A DNA stretch of 64,000 nucleotides from Vicia villosa (lineage: Eukaryota; Streptophyta; Magnoliopsida; Fabales; Fabaceae): positions 124,253,042 through 124,317,041 of the forward strand of contig NC_081181.1 in the NCBI RefSeq assembly GCF_029867415.1. The letters run 5' to 3'. Position 1 is the first letter of the stretch; the number at the start of each line of letters is the position of its first letter. Below, in pieces: positions 46,122-56,589 of the stretch. Made by a program: the position numbers and the translations under genes. The notes under the pieces are model-generated. The model was not told where the DNA came from. It did no database searches and saw only the letters and a list, made by a program, of their open reading frames with translations.

Positions 46122-46226
46122 CTTGCAACCGAGGAGTTGTATTGAGCTAATCGATCTGTTCCATCTTCAAAAAACTCACCATTTTCATGATCAAAACCTA
46201 CCATGGCTATAGCATACCTAACAATC
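46122..46226 (-). other. Exon-like unit of an unidentified gene family, copy 1
   Basis: Minus-strand TATAG|GATTGTTAGG to GTTGCAAG|GTGAG would be a 105-bp exon reading IVRYAIAMVGFDHENG, then EFFEDGTDRLAQYNSSVAR. Related units lie at 53164, 54649, 56309 and 57666. I do not recognise the family; acidic and aromatic residues dominate. It may be the first conserved exon of a small duplicated gene. Confidence 0.4.
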
Positions 46227-46438
46227 CTATAGAAGACAGAGAGGAATGAAAGAAGATATACAAAAATGAACATATTTGAAACTGAAATAATAGTATTTTG
46301 ATTTTAAAAAAAAATGTTACAAAACTGAAATCAAATTAAATGTACCTGGTAGTAGTGACAGCTTTATGAGATATTTGAAAATTGGTTTATTCATTTATTA
46401 CGGATAGTAAAAGGAATATTGCAAATTAAAGAACATGT

Positions 46439-46511
46439 GGTTTCGTGGTGTAGTTGGTTATCACGTCAGTTTAACACACTGAAGGTCCCCAGTTCGAGCC
46501 TGGGCGAAGCC
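46439..46511 (+). tRNA. tRNA-Val (AAC), copy 1
   Basis: 73 nt with acceptor GGTTTCG/CGAAGCC, D-arm GTGTAGTTGGTTATCAC, anticodon stem TCAGT/ACTGA around TTAACAC (anticodon AAC), and T-arm CCCAGTTCGAGCCTGGG. Position 32 is T, against C in copy 2. About 60 bp of identical 5' flank links the two copies as duplicates. Confidence 0.95.
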
Positions 46512-46678
46512 ATGTTTTGTTAATTTTGTCGAAAGGATTCAAAAGTTTGCACATGCAAATTGATCTGTTCCATCTTTAAAAACCTCGTAAACTTAACATG
46601 TATAACATAAACGCTAATGAAAGAAGATATACAACACCCTCACCAAAATGTGTAAGCACATAGAGTATACAGACTGAG

Positions 46679-46879
46679 CTACTTGCAAACATCAGATTTC
46701 ACTGTTGGAAGAAGACAACTCCATATCTTCCTCTGAAATCTTCTCATCCACAAGTGCTCCTGAATATCCCTGAAGAACTCCATCAATTGGTTTTTTTCCC
46801 TGGAGAGAAAAGGTTCTTGTCTCAAGTCACTCTGCAAGAATCTGATACTGTTATAGGCTTGTAATTTGGGGCCCTCCAA
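46679..46879 (-). other. Exon-like relic with VDEKISEE motif, copy 1
   Basis: In one minus frame it ends VDEKISEEDMELSSS and then a stop. 53427-53618 carries the same ending with a different 5' part. It is probably a terminal exon of the same duplicated family as the 105-bp unit. Unidentified. Confidence 0.35.
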
Positions 46880-47261
46880 AACACAACCCTAGTGGGATCC
46901 TTTATCTAAGGGGAGACCAAATAATAAGTCTGACAAACTCAAATCGTTTTTATCTTTTTGATTTTGCAACAAATCTATAACATCATCAAGTACAAATTTT
47001 TGTGAGAACACACCCAGAAAAAGAAAACTAATTTTTCTTCCCAAATAGAACATGAAAGATTATAGTTGTTTGTGCTTTTAGGTCCCTTTCCCTCTTCTAA
47101 GCCTAACATTAACATTCAAGCTCCATGGACAATATCTTCCTAGTTAGAGCAAACCTCGTAGGAAATATACACTTACTCTTAAAGGAACAAAATCCAAAAT
47201 CCCAAGAACTTTACTGTGTTTAGAATTAGAATTTTAGAAGAAAGTTGAAAATTAATTAGAA

Positions 47262-47330
47262 GGGGCCGCGCGAACGCAGACCTCACGTACCGTACTATTC
47301 ACTCTAACAATTCCAATGCGGGGCTAACAT
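47262..47330 (-). pseudogene. U1 snRNA relic: 3' hairpin fused to promoter
   Basis: Minus-strand GGTCTGCGTTCGCGCGGCCCCTTC is the U1 3' stem-loop. It is directly preceded by U1 promoter sequence (AATTGTTAGAGTGAATAGTACGG) and a mutated USE (GCCCCGCATTGG). About 130 nt of U1 body is gone. Confidence 0.85.
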
Positions 47331-47456
47331 AAAACGATATTGATTCATTCCATAGCAGAAAAGGAAAAAATACCATACAAGTATAACTGTGACACCACTT
47401 TTTGTGAAAGATAATCATCATTTAAATCTAAACTACGACGTATTTGTTCACAAGAC

Positions 47457-48180
47457 TTAGTGCTGGAGTTGTATATACACACCACTCACATTTGCCACCT
47501 CCATTAGGATCCAAATAGATGAAGTATGTATAACCATATTGCAGTTCTGGAATCTCACAAGAGAACGCATTAGATCTTTTCTTCCATGGTCTCCCTGTTG
47601 TTCCATAAGTGAATGTAAACGAAAGCCAAAACTAGAAGCCGCAAATTTCAGCACCAAGCGAAATTGTACCTCCCATACTTTTGTCCTGGTAATTGTTAGC
47701 ATGGCAAATGAATAGAGCAAATAGCAATCAGATAAGAAATCATTATCATCTATAAATCAAACCAACAATGGTCTGTAAAGTTACGAAATCATCTCAAGAC
47801 TAACACATTTGCACAAACATACAATAATAAGATAAATCGCAACCGAAATTCAATTTCATAAGCTTCTGTGCAGAAATTAAACAAACAGATACATATAAAA
47901 TATTAAGTAATCAATTCTCACTAGGAATTAGAAATGGTAATTACCATTTTATCTTTGACAGCAACCCGATTTTCTCCAAGAAACTAACAAAATGGCTCTC
48001 CGTATCTCTCATCCTCATTATCAACCATGTGCTGCTGAACATGCTTAAAGAACTCCATCAATTTTAATTTTTTTCCTTAAGTGAGAGAATCTTGCGCATT
48101 GACCAAACTCTTGTTCGCGTGTACATGAGACTCCCGTCGATGTCTTTGAACTCCAAGTTCTGCTATGGCTTCTGTTCCTA
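47457..48180 (-). other. Exon-like relics of the unidentified duplicated gene family
   Basis: 47457-47720 holds a 264-bp minus frame. In another frame it reads PELQYGYTYFIYLDPNGGG then KCEWCVYTTPAL, and related sequence recurs at 55425-55455. 48020-48180 reads NLEFKDIDGSLMYTRTRVW, matching YLEFKYVDG near 53565. They look like decayed exons; no gene model can be built. Confidence 0.35.
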
Positions 48181-48463
48181 AAAAATAAAGTATTATGTGG
48201 TCGGTTCATAGTTGATAACTAGCTCACTAATCAGCTATTCACAGCTCAATTGAAAGTGAACGCATGCAGATAATTTGGTATTCATTTACTAGATATGCAC
48301 CATCGGTAGACCTAAAACCTAACACATACTATCTGCTAATTTAGCTTTGCGTAGATAGTATGTCCATCCAAGGCAGAACTGAGTTCTGAGGTGAAAAAGT
48401 GTTCTTTATCAAGCATTTTTAACATAAACAAAGCTAGAGTTTCAACAAAAACTATTATACTAC

Positions 48464-48505
48464 TCCCACATCGTTGAAGTGCCTAAAATCTTAAACATTT
48501 ATATA
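48464..48505 (+). promoter_or_regulatory. U3 promoter: USE and TATA box with Pol III spacing
   Basis: USE TCCCACATCG at 48464-48473 and TTTATATA at 48498-48505 are separated by 24 bp. In plants the ~24-bp spacing is the Pol III type, as expected for U3. The TATA lies about 30 bp before the RNA start. Confidence 0.88.
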
Positions 48506-48528
48506 CTTCAGATTAAGCACGGATGAGC

Positions 48529-48746
48529 ACGACCTTACTTGAACAGGATCTGTTCTATAGGATCGTACTACTGTGTCCTTGATTTCAAAGGAGACAGGAA
48601 CATAAGTCTGGTGGATGAATCACGACCGTGTGATCAGAGCGTGATTAACAGCCAGGATGATCTGCATGTTGTGGTCATCATCTCAGCTGTAGATGACCGT
48701 TCTCGGTTGGTTCTACTAACTGGGGTGGTCACACGGTGTTCTGACA
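48529..48746 (+). ncRNA. U3: U3 snoRNA
   Basis: It starts ACGACCTTACTTGAACAGG and contains box A-like GGATCTGTTCTATAGGATCG, box C' GGATGAATC, box B GAGCGTGA (48637-48644), box C GGATGATCT (48655-48663) and box D CTGA (48741-48744) near the end, about 218 nt in all. U3 guides early 18S pre-rRNA cleavage in the nucleolus. The Pol III promoter spacing and a T-run terminator fit a working plant U3 gene. Box C' has GGATGAA where TGATGAA is usual. Confidence 0.95.
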
Positions 48747-48757
48747 GACTCAAAACC

Positions 48758-48763
48758 TTTTTT
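48758..48763 (+). terminator. Pol III T-run terminator of U3
   Basis: T6 twelve bases after the RNA's likely 3' end. Confidence 0.8.
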
Positions 48764-48829
48764 GTCATGTTTTTTCATCATACCCAAAACACTATACGGA
48801 GGAGGAAAACCGAAACGTTTCATGTGTTT

Positions 48830-48925
48830 TTGCTTTATTTATTTTCTTCTTTCATTCATTGTTTTGGTAAAGTGCTTTATTTATTTTCTTCTTTCATTCA
48901 TTGTTTTGGTAAAGTGCTTTGTTTT
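48830..48925. repeat. Tandem duplication of ~42 bp in the U3 3' flank
   Basis: TTATTTTCTTCTTTCATTCA followed by TTGTTTTGGTAAAGTGCTTT occurs twice in a row. A related single unit follows the U3 fragment at about 58700-58735. Confidence 0.9.
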
Positions 48926-48949
48926 TGTTCCAAGAAAAAGTGATTAATT

Positions 48950-50386
48950 CTATTGGTTTCATAGTGTTTAATGGTAATATAATGGATATTAACATTGTGA
49001 CACGTTTTTCTCCATAATTGTGTTTAGATAAGGTTAAAAAAATCTTCACTCTCATTATTTTCTAAGAAGATCCTTGAATTTTAAAATTTCAACATTTCAT
49101 ACAATCTAGTTACTTTCGTTTCATTCTTAAATTTCTATATTCAAAATAACATTCTCTAATTTTATTATCAAATCTTATTCGAATATTATGCAATTTGATT
49201 TATTAACTTAATTTTCTAATGAATATCATGCAATTTGATTTATTAACTTAGTTTTCTAATGAAATATCGGTGGACACTAACAAATTAAAAGAGAAAGAAG
49301 AAAACTCTTCAGGATTTAGTCTCTGGTTGCAACAAGGTAGGTATTATCTTATTTTTACAGTTTACTTCTAAGTTTTGTAATTTTAGTTTACATCTCAGTT
49401 TTTGTAGCTAAAGCTGGAAGTAGTAAATTCAAGAGGGTCATTTACTTCCTTTCTCTCTCTCCCCTTTTAGAAAAGCTGGAAGCTACAAACAATTGTCACT
49501 AATTATTTGTGTTAAATGTTTACTTGCATTGTTTGAATTTTATATGGCAGCGCAATTAAATTTGTGTTTAAGGTTAAGGCTCTTGACTTTACATCAAGCA
49601 ATTAGTTCTTTGTAATTAGCTCTTGACTACGCAGCTACAATTGTGAAAGCCTTGACATTGTGAAAGCCTTAACATTTATTCCTCCTTTTCTGCATTTTAG
49701 GTTTGTTGCATCTTGATTGCTCATCTTATGCAAATACCTTACCATAAAATAATGTTAGCTAAACAAATCGGTTTATCACTCAAAATATGATGGTTCATTA
49801 GACCATAGTAGGTAACAAGCCAATTGACTCTCTTTCAAAGGTTGTCTGCAGTGTTGGTAGGGTTTTACAAACTGCTCTCAGCATAATTTGAGTGTATTTT
49901 ATGTTAAGTAATACAAACATAAGGCACATTAGTTTTTGTGTGCTGATTTTTTCTTTCTTTCTTTTTTTTTAAATTAAGGTTTGTATATTATGTTTGGATT
50001 AACATTATCAAAGTTACATTTGTAATTTTAAGTGTTAGAGCCATGTTGGTCTGATTCCTTCTGGCAGCTTGGAAAATGCTGAAGAATTTAGGAAGATTTT
50101 AAAACCAAATATGGGTGTACAATATTGGATGAGGATGATTTAGTTTGTCAAGCCTTGTGAATTTTTTTATTGAGTGAGCAATATAAATGAGATTTGAATC
50201 TATTTGATTTAATTAACATTAGATTTGAAGTTAAATGACTTTTGTTTGGATGGTTTTATTTCAAAAGTTTGACAAAAATTTCTTTACCATTTTTAACTTA
50301 ACTAGTAGAAGACTCGTGCGTCCGCATCGGTAATTCAAATCTTAAGATGAATAATGTATTATAAACGCAAAAAAAAAATTAAAAAA
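48950..50386. other. Intergenic sequence, no gene recognised
   Basis: AT-rich. A 48-bp near-repeat (ATGCAATTTGATTTATTAACTTA) occurs at 49188 and 49227. Nothing else is supported. Confidence 0.5.
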
Positions 50387-50387
50387 T

Positions 50388-52745
50388 TGTGGCTCGCTGT
50401 TGGATTTATTCTTACGCAAATGCAAATTACTGTTTATTACTTCATACACGCTATTTATTTGATATTTATGTACAGATAAATAGTACTGACGCAATTGGTA
50501 CAGAACTAAATCTTTTGCAGGCACAGAGTCCGGGGATTCAGACTGTACTGGTAACAAGTAAATTATTATCTTTTGTTTCCCACTAATTTTTGTACTATAT
50601 TCCATTATTTTCAACATCTTTTCCTTTCTTTTCAAATCTCTTTTTCAAAAAATCAAATCCTAACTTTATTCTACACATCTCTCTTTTTTCCAACACTATC
50701 ATACACTTTCTTTCAAATCTTACTTCCACTCAAATTTTCCTTTTGTACGGAATCACTTCATTCCCCAACGTATCTATCCTTCTTTCCATTCTATAAATAC
50801 CTCTCATTTTTTCCATAAAATCTCACATCAAATTCTAATTCATCTCTCTAATTTCTACTTCATATTCATTCTCTCTTCTTCCCCCGACAAAATGGCGAAG
50901 CGGATAGAAACGTGTTTTCTTATGGTCATCACCGTTGTGGTGGTAATCATGTCTTTCTTCTGTCTACATAGCCCGGAAAAATGTGGACCTGGGATGTTGA
51001 CACTCCCAATCATCTACATGTTATTGTTTGTAGCATGGGTTGTTAATCATCATTCTTAAAGTTTGCCGTATCTCTTATTTCTTAATGTACCGTTTACTCG
51101 TCGTACTGTTCATTATAGTATGTAATATTTGTACTGTCAGTATTAAATGTCGTACTATTTGTCACATTATTGATTAATTATCCAGATAATATTTTGTGTG
51201 TTTTCTGCCAGTTAAATATTTATTTTTCTGTGCATTAAATGATTTTCAGGGTTATTATCGGTAATTTTGCTCGCATACAGTAAATATTAGTTATTTAGTA
51301 TGTCTGTGCTTTTTAACAAGTCATGTAAATCAACTCTCATCACTAAAACAAAAAAACAAAAACAACAAAAATATTAACTTTGACTGATTTTTCACTTTAA
51401 CTGCTACATGCCTGAACAGTCAGTTGACAGTCAAACCGCTGACAGTGCAATTCTCCGTGTTTTGTACCATCAATCAAATCAATCTTTTGCAATTTAGAAT
51501 TCCAAGATTTTTTTGTTCTAGAAGTCTTCTGAATATCACATGATTAGCAGAGACTCAGCACTGCACAAAAAATCAGGTACGCTTAACTGTCTCCTACACA
51601 AACAGTCCCTGACTAGGGTTTCTTGTTTTTTTCAGGAGAACAAGTTTTTGAGACTTCAAATGGATTTCATGGACCTCCATATATCTCAAAGTACCACCAT
51701 ACAAATTTTCAAACTTCAATTCGCTCAGACACACAGTCAGCAGCTCAAACAATCAATAGACGACCCGGTTGACCAAAAAGTCAACAGACAGTCAAAAATG
51801 AAATTTTTTGTCAACATCCATATTTTGTCAAAGGATTCATCATTTGATCATTGGATGATCATAATTCATCAAGGAAAGATCAAAAATCAACAAAACCCTA
51901 AGTTTCAAAACTAGGGTTTTCTCCTAAAAAGTCAACTGAACTTTGACTGGTCATAACTCTCTCATCCTTCATCCAAAAAATTCTAACCAAAGCTCATTTT
52001 GAAGGAAATTCAATTATCTTTCAAATGCAATTGGTCCCATGGACATTTGATTCACCATTTGAAAAATATGAATCAAGACATTACAGGTCATTTTCAAAGT
52101 CAACAAAAAGACACTTTTTTCAAAAGGACACACAAGGAGCATGGAAAATCATTTTGACATGAGACCAAAGACATTGGTTAGAGGACTCTTTGAGGTTTCC
52201 AAAAAGTGCAAGATCTCTCTCATATGATAAATATTGAGGGATTTACACCTTGTTGAAGTTGGCTAAATTTTGGGAAAATGCATGAAACCAACATTGATCA
52301 AAAATGTATTTTTTCCAAATGGGGCCAAGTTTTCATGATCCAAACATGTCTACCATGATGTAAAGGGCCTCCCACGACCAAGACAAAGCCCACATCATTT
52401 TTGTTCCATTTTTGATTTAATTTTATCATATTTAAGATTAAATTGAAAAAGGAAAATGGAAGGATAATGCATAGCTTAAATCTTAAGCATGACTCATCAA
52501 GGAATCTTCAATTTTCTGCAGCAAAATGAAGTACAAGGCAAGAGAAGTGAAGAAGAGCAAGACTTAGTCAAATATTCAAAGATTTTTAATATTTAAAAAT
52601 CAAAGTTTCAACAAAGACATAAATGCTTCTAGCTTAGTTTTTAAGCACCTCTTGGCTTATATAAAAGCTAGCATACTCCATCAAATAGGAGAGACATGAA
52701 AGAGACACGAAAAGCTGGTCATAACATCATCAAGTGCTCAAAATG
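50388..52745 (+). mobile_element. Older Ogre-like LTR fragment
   Basis: It aligns with LTR 1 from about 170 bp inside the LTR (ATTTATTCTTACGCAAA) to roughly 2.5 kb in, with many substitutions and small indels. It is clearly older than LTRs 1 and 3. It keeps the TATAAATA, the 55-codon ORF, the candidate mini-intron and the telobox region. Both ends are broken. Confidence 0.88.
50892..51059 (+). CDS. LTR-encoded 55-aa predicted membrane protein, diverged copy
   Basis: MAKRIETCFLMVITVVVV through FFCLHSPEKCGPG to VAWVVNHHS and a stop: the same length as at 4105-4272, no indel. By eye about 24 codons differ. Roughly ten changes are synonymous, and most replacements exchange hydrophobic residues (I/V, A/V, V/L) or lie at the ends. 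LHSPE-CGP and PIIYMLLF are unchanged. The frame has survived in an otherwise indel-containing LTR. Confidence 0.5.
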   Translation: MAKRIETCFLMVITVVVVIMSFFCLHSPEKCGPGMLTLPIIYMLLFVAWVVNHHS

Positions 52746-52830
52746 TTAGAAAATACACCACAGGGAAATATGATACATCTAGTTTTATTGAAATATTAAA
52801 AATATAGAGCCAAATAGGAACTATTATTGA

Positions 52831-52953
52831 GGAGCCCTCAAATTGAGGACTCTTCCAAAAACTAGCATATGCCGCTAATTGTGTTGCTGACACGGTATTC
52901 TTTAGTAAAAGGCGAAAGAATAGTTCGCTATGTCATCATCACACGGCTCCGTA
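52831..52953 (-). ncRNA. U5: U5 snRNA, probable functional copy
   Basis: Minus-strand ACGGAGCCGTGTGATGATGA leads into stem and loop 1 TTCGCCTTTTACTAAAGAA, including the invariant GCCTTTTAC that aligns exons in the spliceosome. Then come ATTAGCGGC closing the stem, Sm site AGTTTTTGGA and 3' hairpin GAGTCCTCAATTTGAGGGCTC, about 123 nt. A TATATATAA lies near 52981. The USE-like GTCCCGTATTG (53038-53048) is mutated and farther away than in the copy at 57385. The 3' signal CAATAATAGTTCC is imperfect. Activity is therefore less certain. Confidence 0.9.
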
Positions 52954-53163
52954 GTTTACAGTAGTAGAGGTCCTTACATTTTATATATAAGCCGCATAGT
53001 TTGTATGTGACTAGTTTAGTTTATTTTACATAGTAGACAATACGGGACTTCAGTTTGTTATCCACTCACTTAACACTACCTTAAATAACAAACGTATCCG
53101 AGTCTAGTGATAATTGAATTTTATTGCTAATAGAGCACAAGAAACAACAAAGTACTAACTCAC

Positions 53164-53270
53164 CTTGCAACAAAGGAGTTGTATTGAGCTAATTGATCTG
53201 TTCCATCTATAAAAACCTCACCATTTTCATCATCAAAATTTACCATGGCTATAGCATACAAAACAACCCT
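53164..53270 (-). other. Exon-like unit, copy 2
   Basis: Open minus frame IVLYAIAMVDFDDENG, EVFIDGTDQLAQYNSFVAR, ending at a GTGAG donor. Closest to copy 1. Confidence 0.4.
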
Positions 53271-53426
53271 GTAGAAAACCAAGAGGATTTACCTTAGTGT
53301 TATGCATGTATGGTAAATAGTTAGACTTAACATATTTAATATAAACACCAATGAAAGAAGATATACAACACCCTCACCAAAATGTGTAAAGCACATAGAG
53401 TATAAAGACTGAGCTACTGCCAAACA

Positions 53427-53618
53427 TCAGATTTCACCGTGGGAAGAAGACAACTCCATTACTTCCTCAGAAATCTTCTCATCCACAAATGTTACTAAAT
53501 AAGCTTGAAGAACTCTTAACCTTTTTAACCTAAACTTCATTTGCCCCATCGACGTATTTGAACTCCAAGTACTGTTATGGTTTCTCTTCCAAGAAAATTC
53601 TTTGTAAAAACCATGCAA
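53427..53618 (-). other. Exon-like relic with VDEKISEE motif, copy 2
   Basis: Minus frame ends VDEKISEEVMELSSSHGEI and then a stop. It parallels 46679-46879. Confidence 0.35.
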
Positions 53619-53848
53619 TTTTTAATGAAAATCTCCATATGACAACTTAAGATTGATTAAGGAAATGAACTACCGCTAAATAAATAAAAGTACTTTAGAA
53701 ACATATTAACAATGTGACCTATATAATCTTACAAATCATGATAAGGTGGCCCCAGCTTGTTGAAATGGTAACATCATTAGTGCTGCTTTGTTTGGTTTAT
53801 TCATTTATTACGGATAGTAAAAGGAATATTGCAAATTAAAGAACATGT

Positions 53849-53921
53849 GGTTTCGTGGTGTAGTTGGTTATCACGTCAGTCTAACACACTGAAGGTCCCC
53901 AGTTCGAGCCTGGGCGAAGCC
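53849..53921 (+). tRNA. tRNA-Val (AAC), copy 2
   Basis: Same cloverleaf as copy 1 with the standard anticodon loop CTAACAC. Identical flanking sequence starts about 60 bp upstream (GTTTATTCATTTATTACGG). Confidence 0.96.
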
Positions 53922-53979
53922 ATATTTTGATATTTTTTCCATTCATTCGTTGGTCATGCTAGTATGTGATTTTTTGCTA

Positions 53980-54125
53980 CCAAGATGCAAGCTGCACATG
54001 AAAGTTTTGAAGCTTTGGAGAGTGAAGTTGAAGGGCTAGAGAAAGGCTTAGAAAGTGTATTTAGGCGTTTGGTAGCATCCAAATTTTAAGGATCTGCTGA
54101 GGATTAAAATTTTTTGTATAGACAT
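53980..54125 (+). pseudogene. DUF241 relic fragment 3 (3' end)
   Basis: ACCAAGATGCAAGCTGCACATG to GTATTTAGGCGTTTGGT matches 45173-45265 of gene B, then jumps to its 3' UTR (CATCCAAATTTTAAGGATC). The last coding part is deleted. Confidence 0.85.
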
Positions 54126-54391
54126 AAGTCGATATCAAGTGTAAATTGTAAAATATTAACCATAGAATAAAAGTAGAATAGTTCCTTTTTTTAATGAAAA
54201 TATAGATGATACAATGAAAATGGTTCATAATTCTAGTTACTACCACTTTAGAATATATCAGCTGGATTTACTAAACTAGATGGTAATACATTTTTGGTTT
54301 TGCAACAAAATGCTAAGGAAATATACAAAGAAGAGGACTCTACTTTTTGGAAATATTAAAAATATAGAGCTAAAATTGAACTATTATTGCA

Positions 54392-54491
54392 GAGCCCTCA
54401 AATTGAGGACTCTTCCAAAAACAAGCCTATGCCGCTAATTATGACGCTGACACGATATTCTTTAGTAATAGGCGGAAGAATAGTTCGCTAT
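54392..54491 (-). pseudogene. U5: U5 snRNA pseudogene 2, 5' end missing and loop mutated
   Basis: The Sm site TTTTTGGAAG and 3' hairpin are kept, followed by a good 3' signal CAATAATAGTTCAA. The invariant loop reads CCTATTAC instead of CCTTTTAC. The first ~20 nt and the TATA region are deleted (GCGAACT is preceded by CTCACATATA). GTCCCATATTG near 54525 is a decayed USE. Confidence 0.85.
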
Positions 54492-54648
54492 ATGTGAGTA
54501 GATTAGTTCCTTTTACGCAGTAGACAATATGGGACTTTAGTTTGTTATCCACTCATTTGAACATTAAATAACTAAAGTATCCTAGTCTAGCGAAAATTTA
54601 ATTTCACTGCAAATATATCACATGAAACAACAAAGAGTAATAAGTTAC

Positions 54649-54757
54649 CTTGCCACAGAGAAGCTGTGTATTGAGCTAGTTGATCTTTCCATCTTAAAAA
54701 ATCTCACCATTTTCATGATCATCAAAATCTACTCTGGCTATAGCATACCAAACAATC
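54649..54757 (-). other. Exon-like unit, copy 3, frameshifted
   Basis: Same 5' (CTACAGGATTGTTTGG) and 3' (GTGGCAAGGTAAC) ends, but indels break the frame. Confidence 0.35.
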
Positions 54758-54999
54758 CTGTAGAAGGATTTACCTTAGTGTTACATGCATTTACTATAAA
54801 CAGTTAAACTTATATTACAACATGTCCTTTTAGGGTTCTTAACATACACTTAATCATTTTTCTTTTTTGGAGAAGAACATACACTTAATCATTTTACTAA
54901 CGGAAAAATATTTATTCTGAGACAAAAAATTAAGGGATCCAAAATCCCAATAACTATATAGTGATTTAGAATTTTAACAGAAACATTAAACTCAATTGG

Positions 55000-55160
55000 G
55001 AAGGGGCCGCGCGAACGCAGACCCCCACAGCAACAAATTATGATGTAGGCTCCACCACTTGGGTAGACCTTAGGCTAGCACCCCTCCTAAGTGCAATGGA
55101 GGTCACTTGCCTAGGCCATGGACCTTATTGATCATCCATTGACCCCATCCAGGTAAGTAT
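55000..55160 (-). ncRNA. U1: U1 snRNA
   Basis: The RNA starts at 55160 with ATACTTACCTGGATGGGG, whose ACTTACCT pairs with 5' splice sites. Stem-loop II has CCATTGCAC (U1A-binding type). Then come GGTCTACCCAAGTGG, the Sm site AATTTGTTG and the 3' hairpin GGGTCTGCGTTCGCGCGG closing with CCCCTTC, about 161 nt. Every core element of plant U1 is present. With its matched promoter it looks functional. Two damaged relatives lie at 36001 and 47262. Confidence 0.96.
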
Positions 55161-55184
55161 GTTTCAACGAATCACCCACTTGTT

Positions 55185-55235
55185 CTTTATACCCCATGTT
55201 CCATACTATTCACTCTAACAATTCCGATGTGGGAC
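55185..55235 (-). promoter_or_regulatory. U1 promoter: perfect USE and TATA with Pol II spacing
   Basis: Minus-strand GTCCCACATCG (55235-55225) matches the plant snRNA USE exactly. TATAAAG (55191-55185) follows after 33 bp, the Pol II class spacing, and sits about 30 bp before the RNA start. Confidence 0.92.
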
Positions 55236-55455
55236 AAAGATAACATGATATAGATTCATTCAAAGTAGCATTAAAGGAAAAAATATCATTTAAGTGTAAC
55301 TCTTAACAGCATTTATTCAGAAAGATAACCGTCATTTTTAAACCAAAACTAAGTCGTAGTTGTTCCCAAGATTTAGTGCTTGAGTAGTATGTATAACTTG
55401 GTGGATCAATAATTTATACACATTTGCCACCTCCATTGGGATCCAAATAGATAAA

Positions 55456-55640
55456 GGGTCATTCTAACGTGTGCCCTAAGGGCACATGTTAAGGATACTA
55501 TAATTAGAAAAAGTTAAATGTAATTAAATGCAATAGAGTCATATTTAAAGTTTCAATATATTGAATGCACGCGTTCCAAGAGAATATTTCTATAAATATC
55601 TCATTAACTTGTGCCCTTGGGGCACATGTTAGCTTTTCCC
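55456..55640. mobile_element. MITE, ~185 bp, with self-complementary terminal repeats
   Basis: GGGTCATTCTAACGTGTGCC at the left and ATGTTAGCTTTTCCC at the right are inverted copies over about 36 bp. Each end contains its own small palindrome (GTGCCCTAAGGGCAC / GTGCCCTTGGGGCAC). Confidence 0.7.
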
Positions 55641-55927
55641 ATAGATAAATTATGTATATCTCCTCATTTTTCCTTTATCCTCATTTTTAAACAATTATTT
55701 ATATGTACATCTTTGCTCTTGTTATGAAATTAACTGAGATCAAATCTTATCATTCATATATCAGTTTTTATTTTGTTTTAGTTAAAGTTATTAGTCTGGA
55801 AAAAGCAGTGGAGGAGAACAAAATAGATTGTTTAAATAAATTGAAAAACTAATAAATACTTAAAAGGAGAACAAAGTGAGTTTGCTTCTTAAAACAAATT
55901 CAAACATTGAACTAAAATTGTAGGACT
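55641..55927. other. Intergenic sequence downstream of U4
   Basis: AT-rich, no ORF or RNA recognised. Confidence 0.5.
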
Positions 55928-56075
55928 TTACCCCAAAGGGGAGTCCTTCCAGAAATTCTCAAAGGCTTGAGTTGAACCCAAGCCTAAGAGGGGGTTTGGA
56001 AATAGTTTTCAACCAGCAATAGACGCGCCTCGGTTAGAACCTCACTAGCTGCGTCATTGCCCCAAGCGCAAAGAT
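55928..56075 (-). ncRNA. U4: U4 snRNA
   Basis: It starts ATCTTTGCGCTTGGGGCAAT, the stem II/I region that pairs with U6. It continues TGAGGTTCTAACCGAGGCGC (the 15.5K-binding 5' stem-loop) and GTTGAAAACTATTTCCAAAC, then a 3' part with the GGCTTGGGTTCAACTCAAGCC hairpin. Sm-like GAATTTCTGGAAG and a final GGACTCCCCTTTGGGG stem complete about 148 nt. U4 carries U6 into the tri-snRNP. The Sm site (AATTTCTGG) departs slightly from AATTTTTGG. The promoter is well placed. Confidence 0.94.
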
Positions 56076-56100
56076 AAAATCAAATATAGAATAAGCTTCC

Positions 56101-56151
56101 TTTATATATAACTTCAAACTTATCTAATTCCTCACTTTAGCAATGTGGGAC
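56101..56151 (-). promoter_or_regulatory. U4 promoter: USE and TATA
   Basis: Minus-strand GTCCCACATTG (56151-56141) and TATATATAAAG near 56110-56099 lie about 31 bp apart, Pol II type, with the TATA about 30 bp before the RNA start. Confidence 0.88.
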
Positions 56152-56308
56152 TAGAAAGTACAGCTAAGACAAGCAAATATTATACAGCAAAAAATAACAT
56201 TACAGTAGAAAAATAGCCCAACTACCAAAGATATTTTGTTCCGATGAAAAGAATCAGCACCAAGACAATTGAATTTCAACGCAAACATAGCACATGAATA
56301 AGAACTCA

Positions 56309-56431
56309 CCTTGCAACAGAGGTGTTGTATTGAGCTAAACGGTATATTCCATCTTTTATTTAAGCGAGTCTTCAGCGACATCACCATTTTCTTGATCAAA
56401 ATATACCATGCCTATAGCATTCAAAAGAATC
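56309..56431 (-). other. Exon-like unit, copy 4, with insertion
   Basis: Keeps the flanking splice-like ends. Extra bases and stops (CTTAAATAAAAG) interrupt the frame. It lies just upstream of U4, as copies 2 and 5 lie upstream of U5. Confidence 0.35.
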
Positions 56432-56589
56432 CTGTAGAAGACAAAGAGGCTTTACCTTAGTGTACAGACGCAAGACAACAGGTTATGCATGCCATATAAA
56501 CAGTTAGACATGACATACTTTATTCAGAAAAACAAAATACCAATGAAAGATGAAACAAACAGTACTCGTCATAAAAGTGTGAGGGTATC

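Noticed and set aside
48539..48943. 134-codon plus ORF over the U3 gene
   Set aside because: It is read through U3 snoRNA sequence and its T-rich flank and has no protein character.
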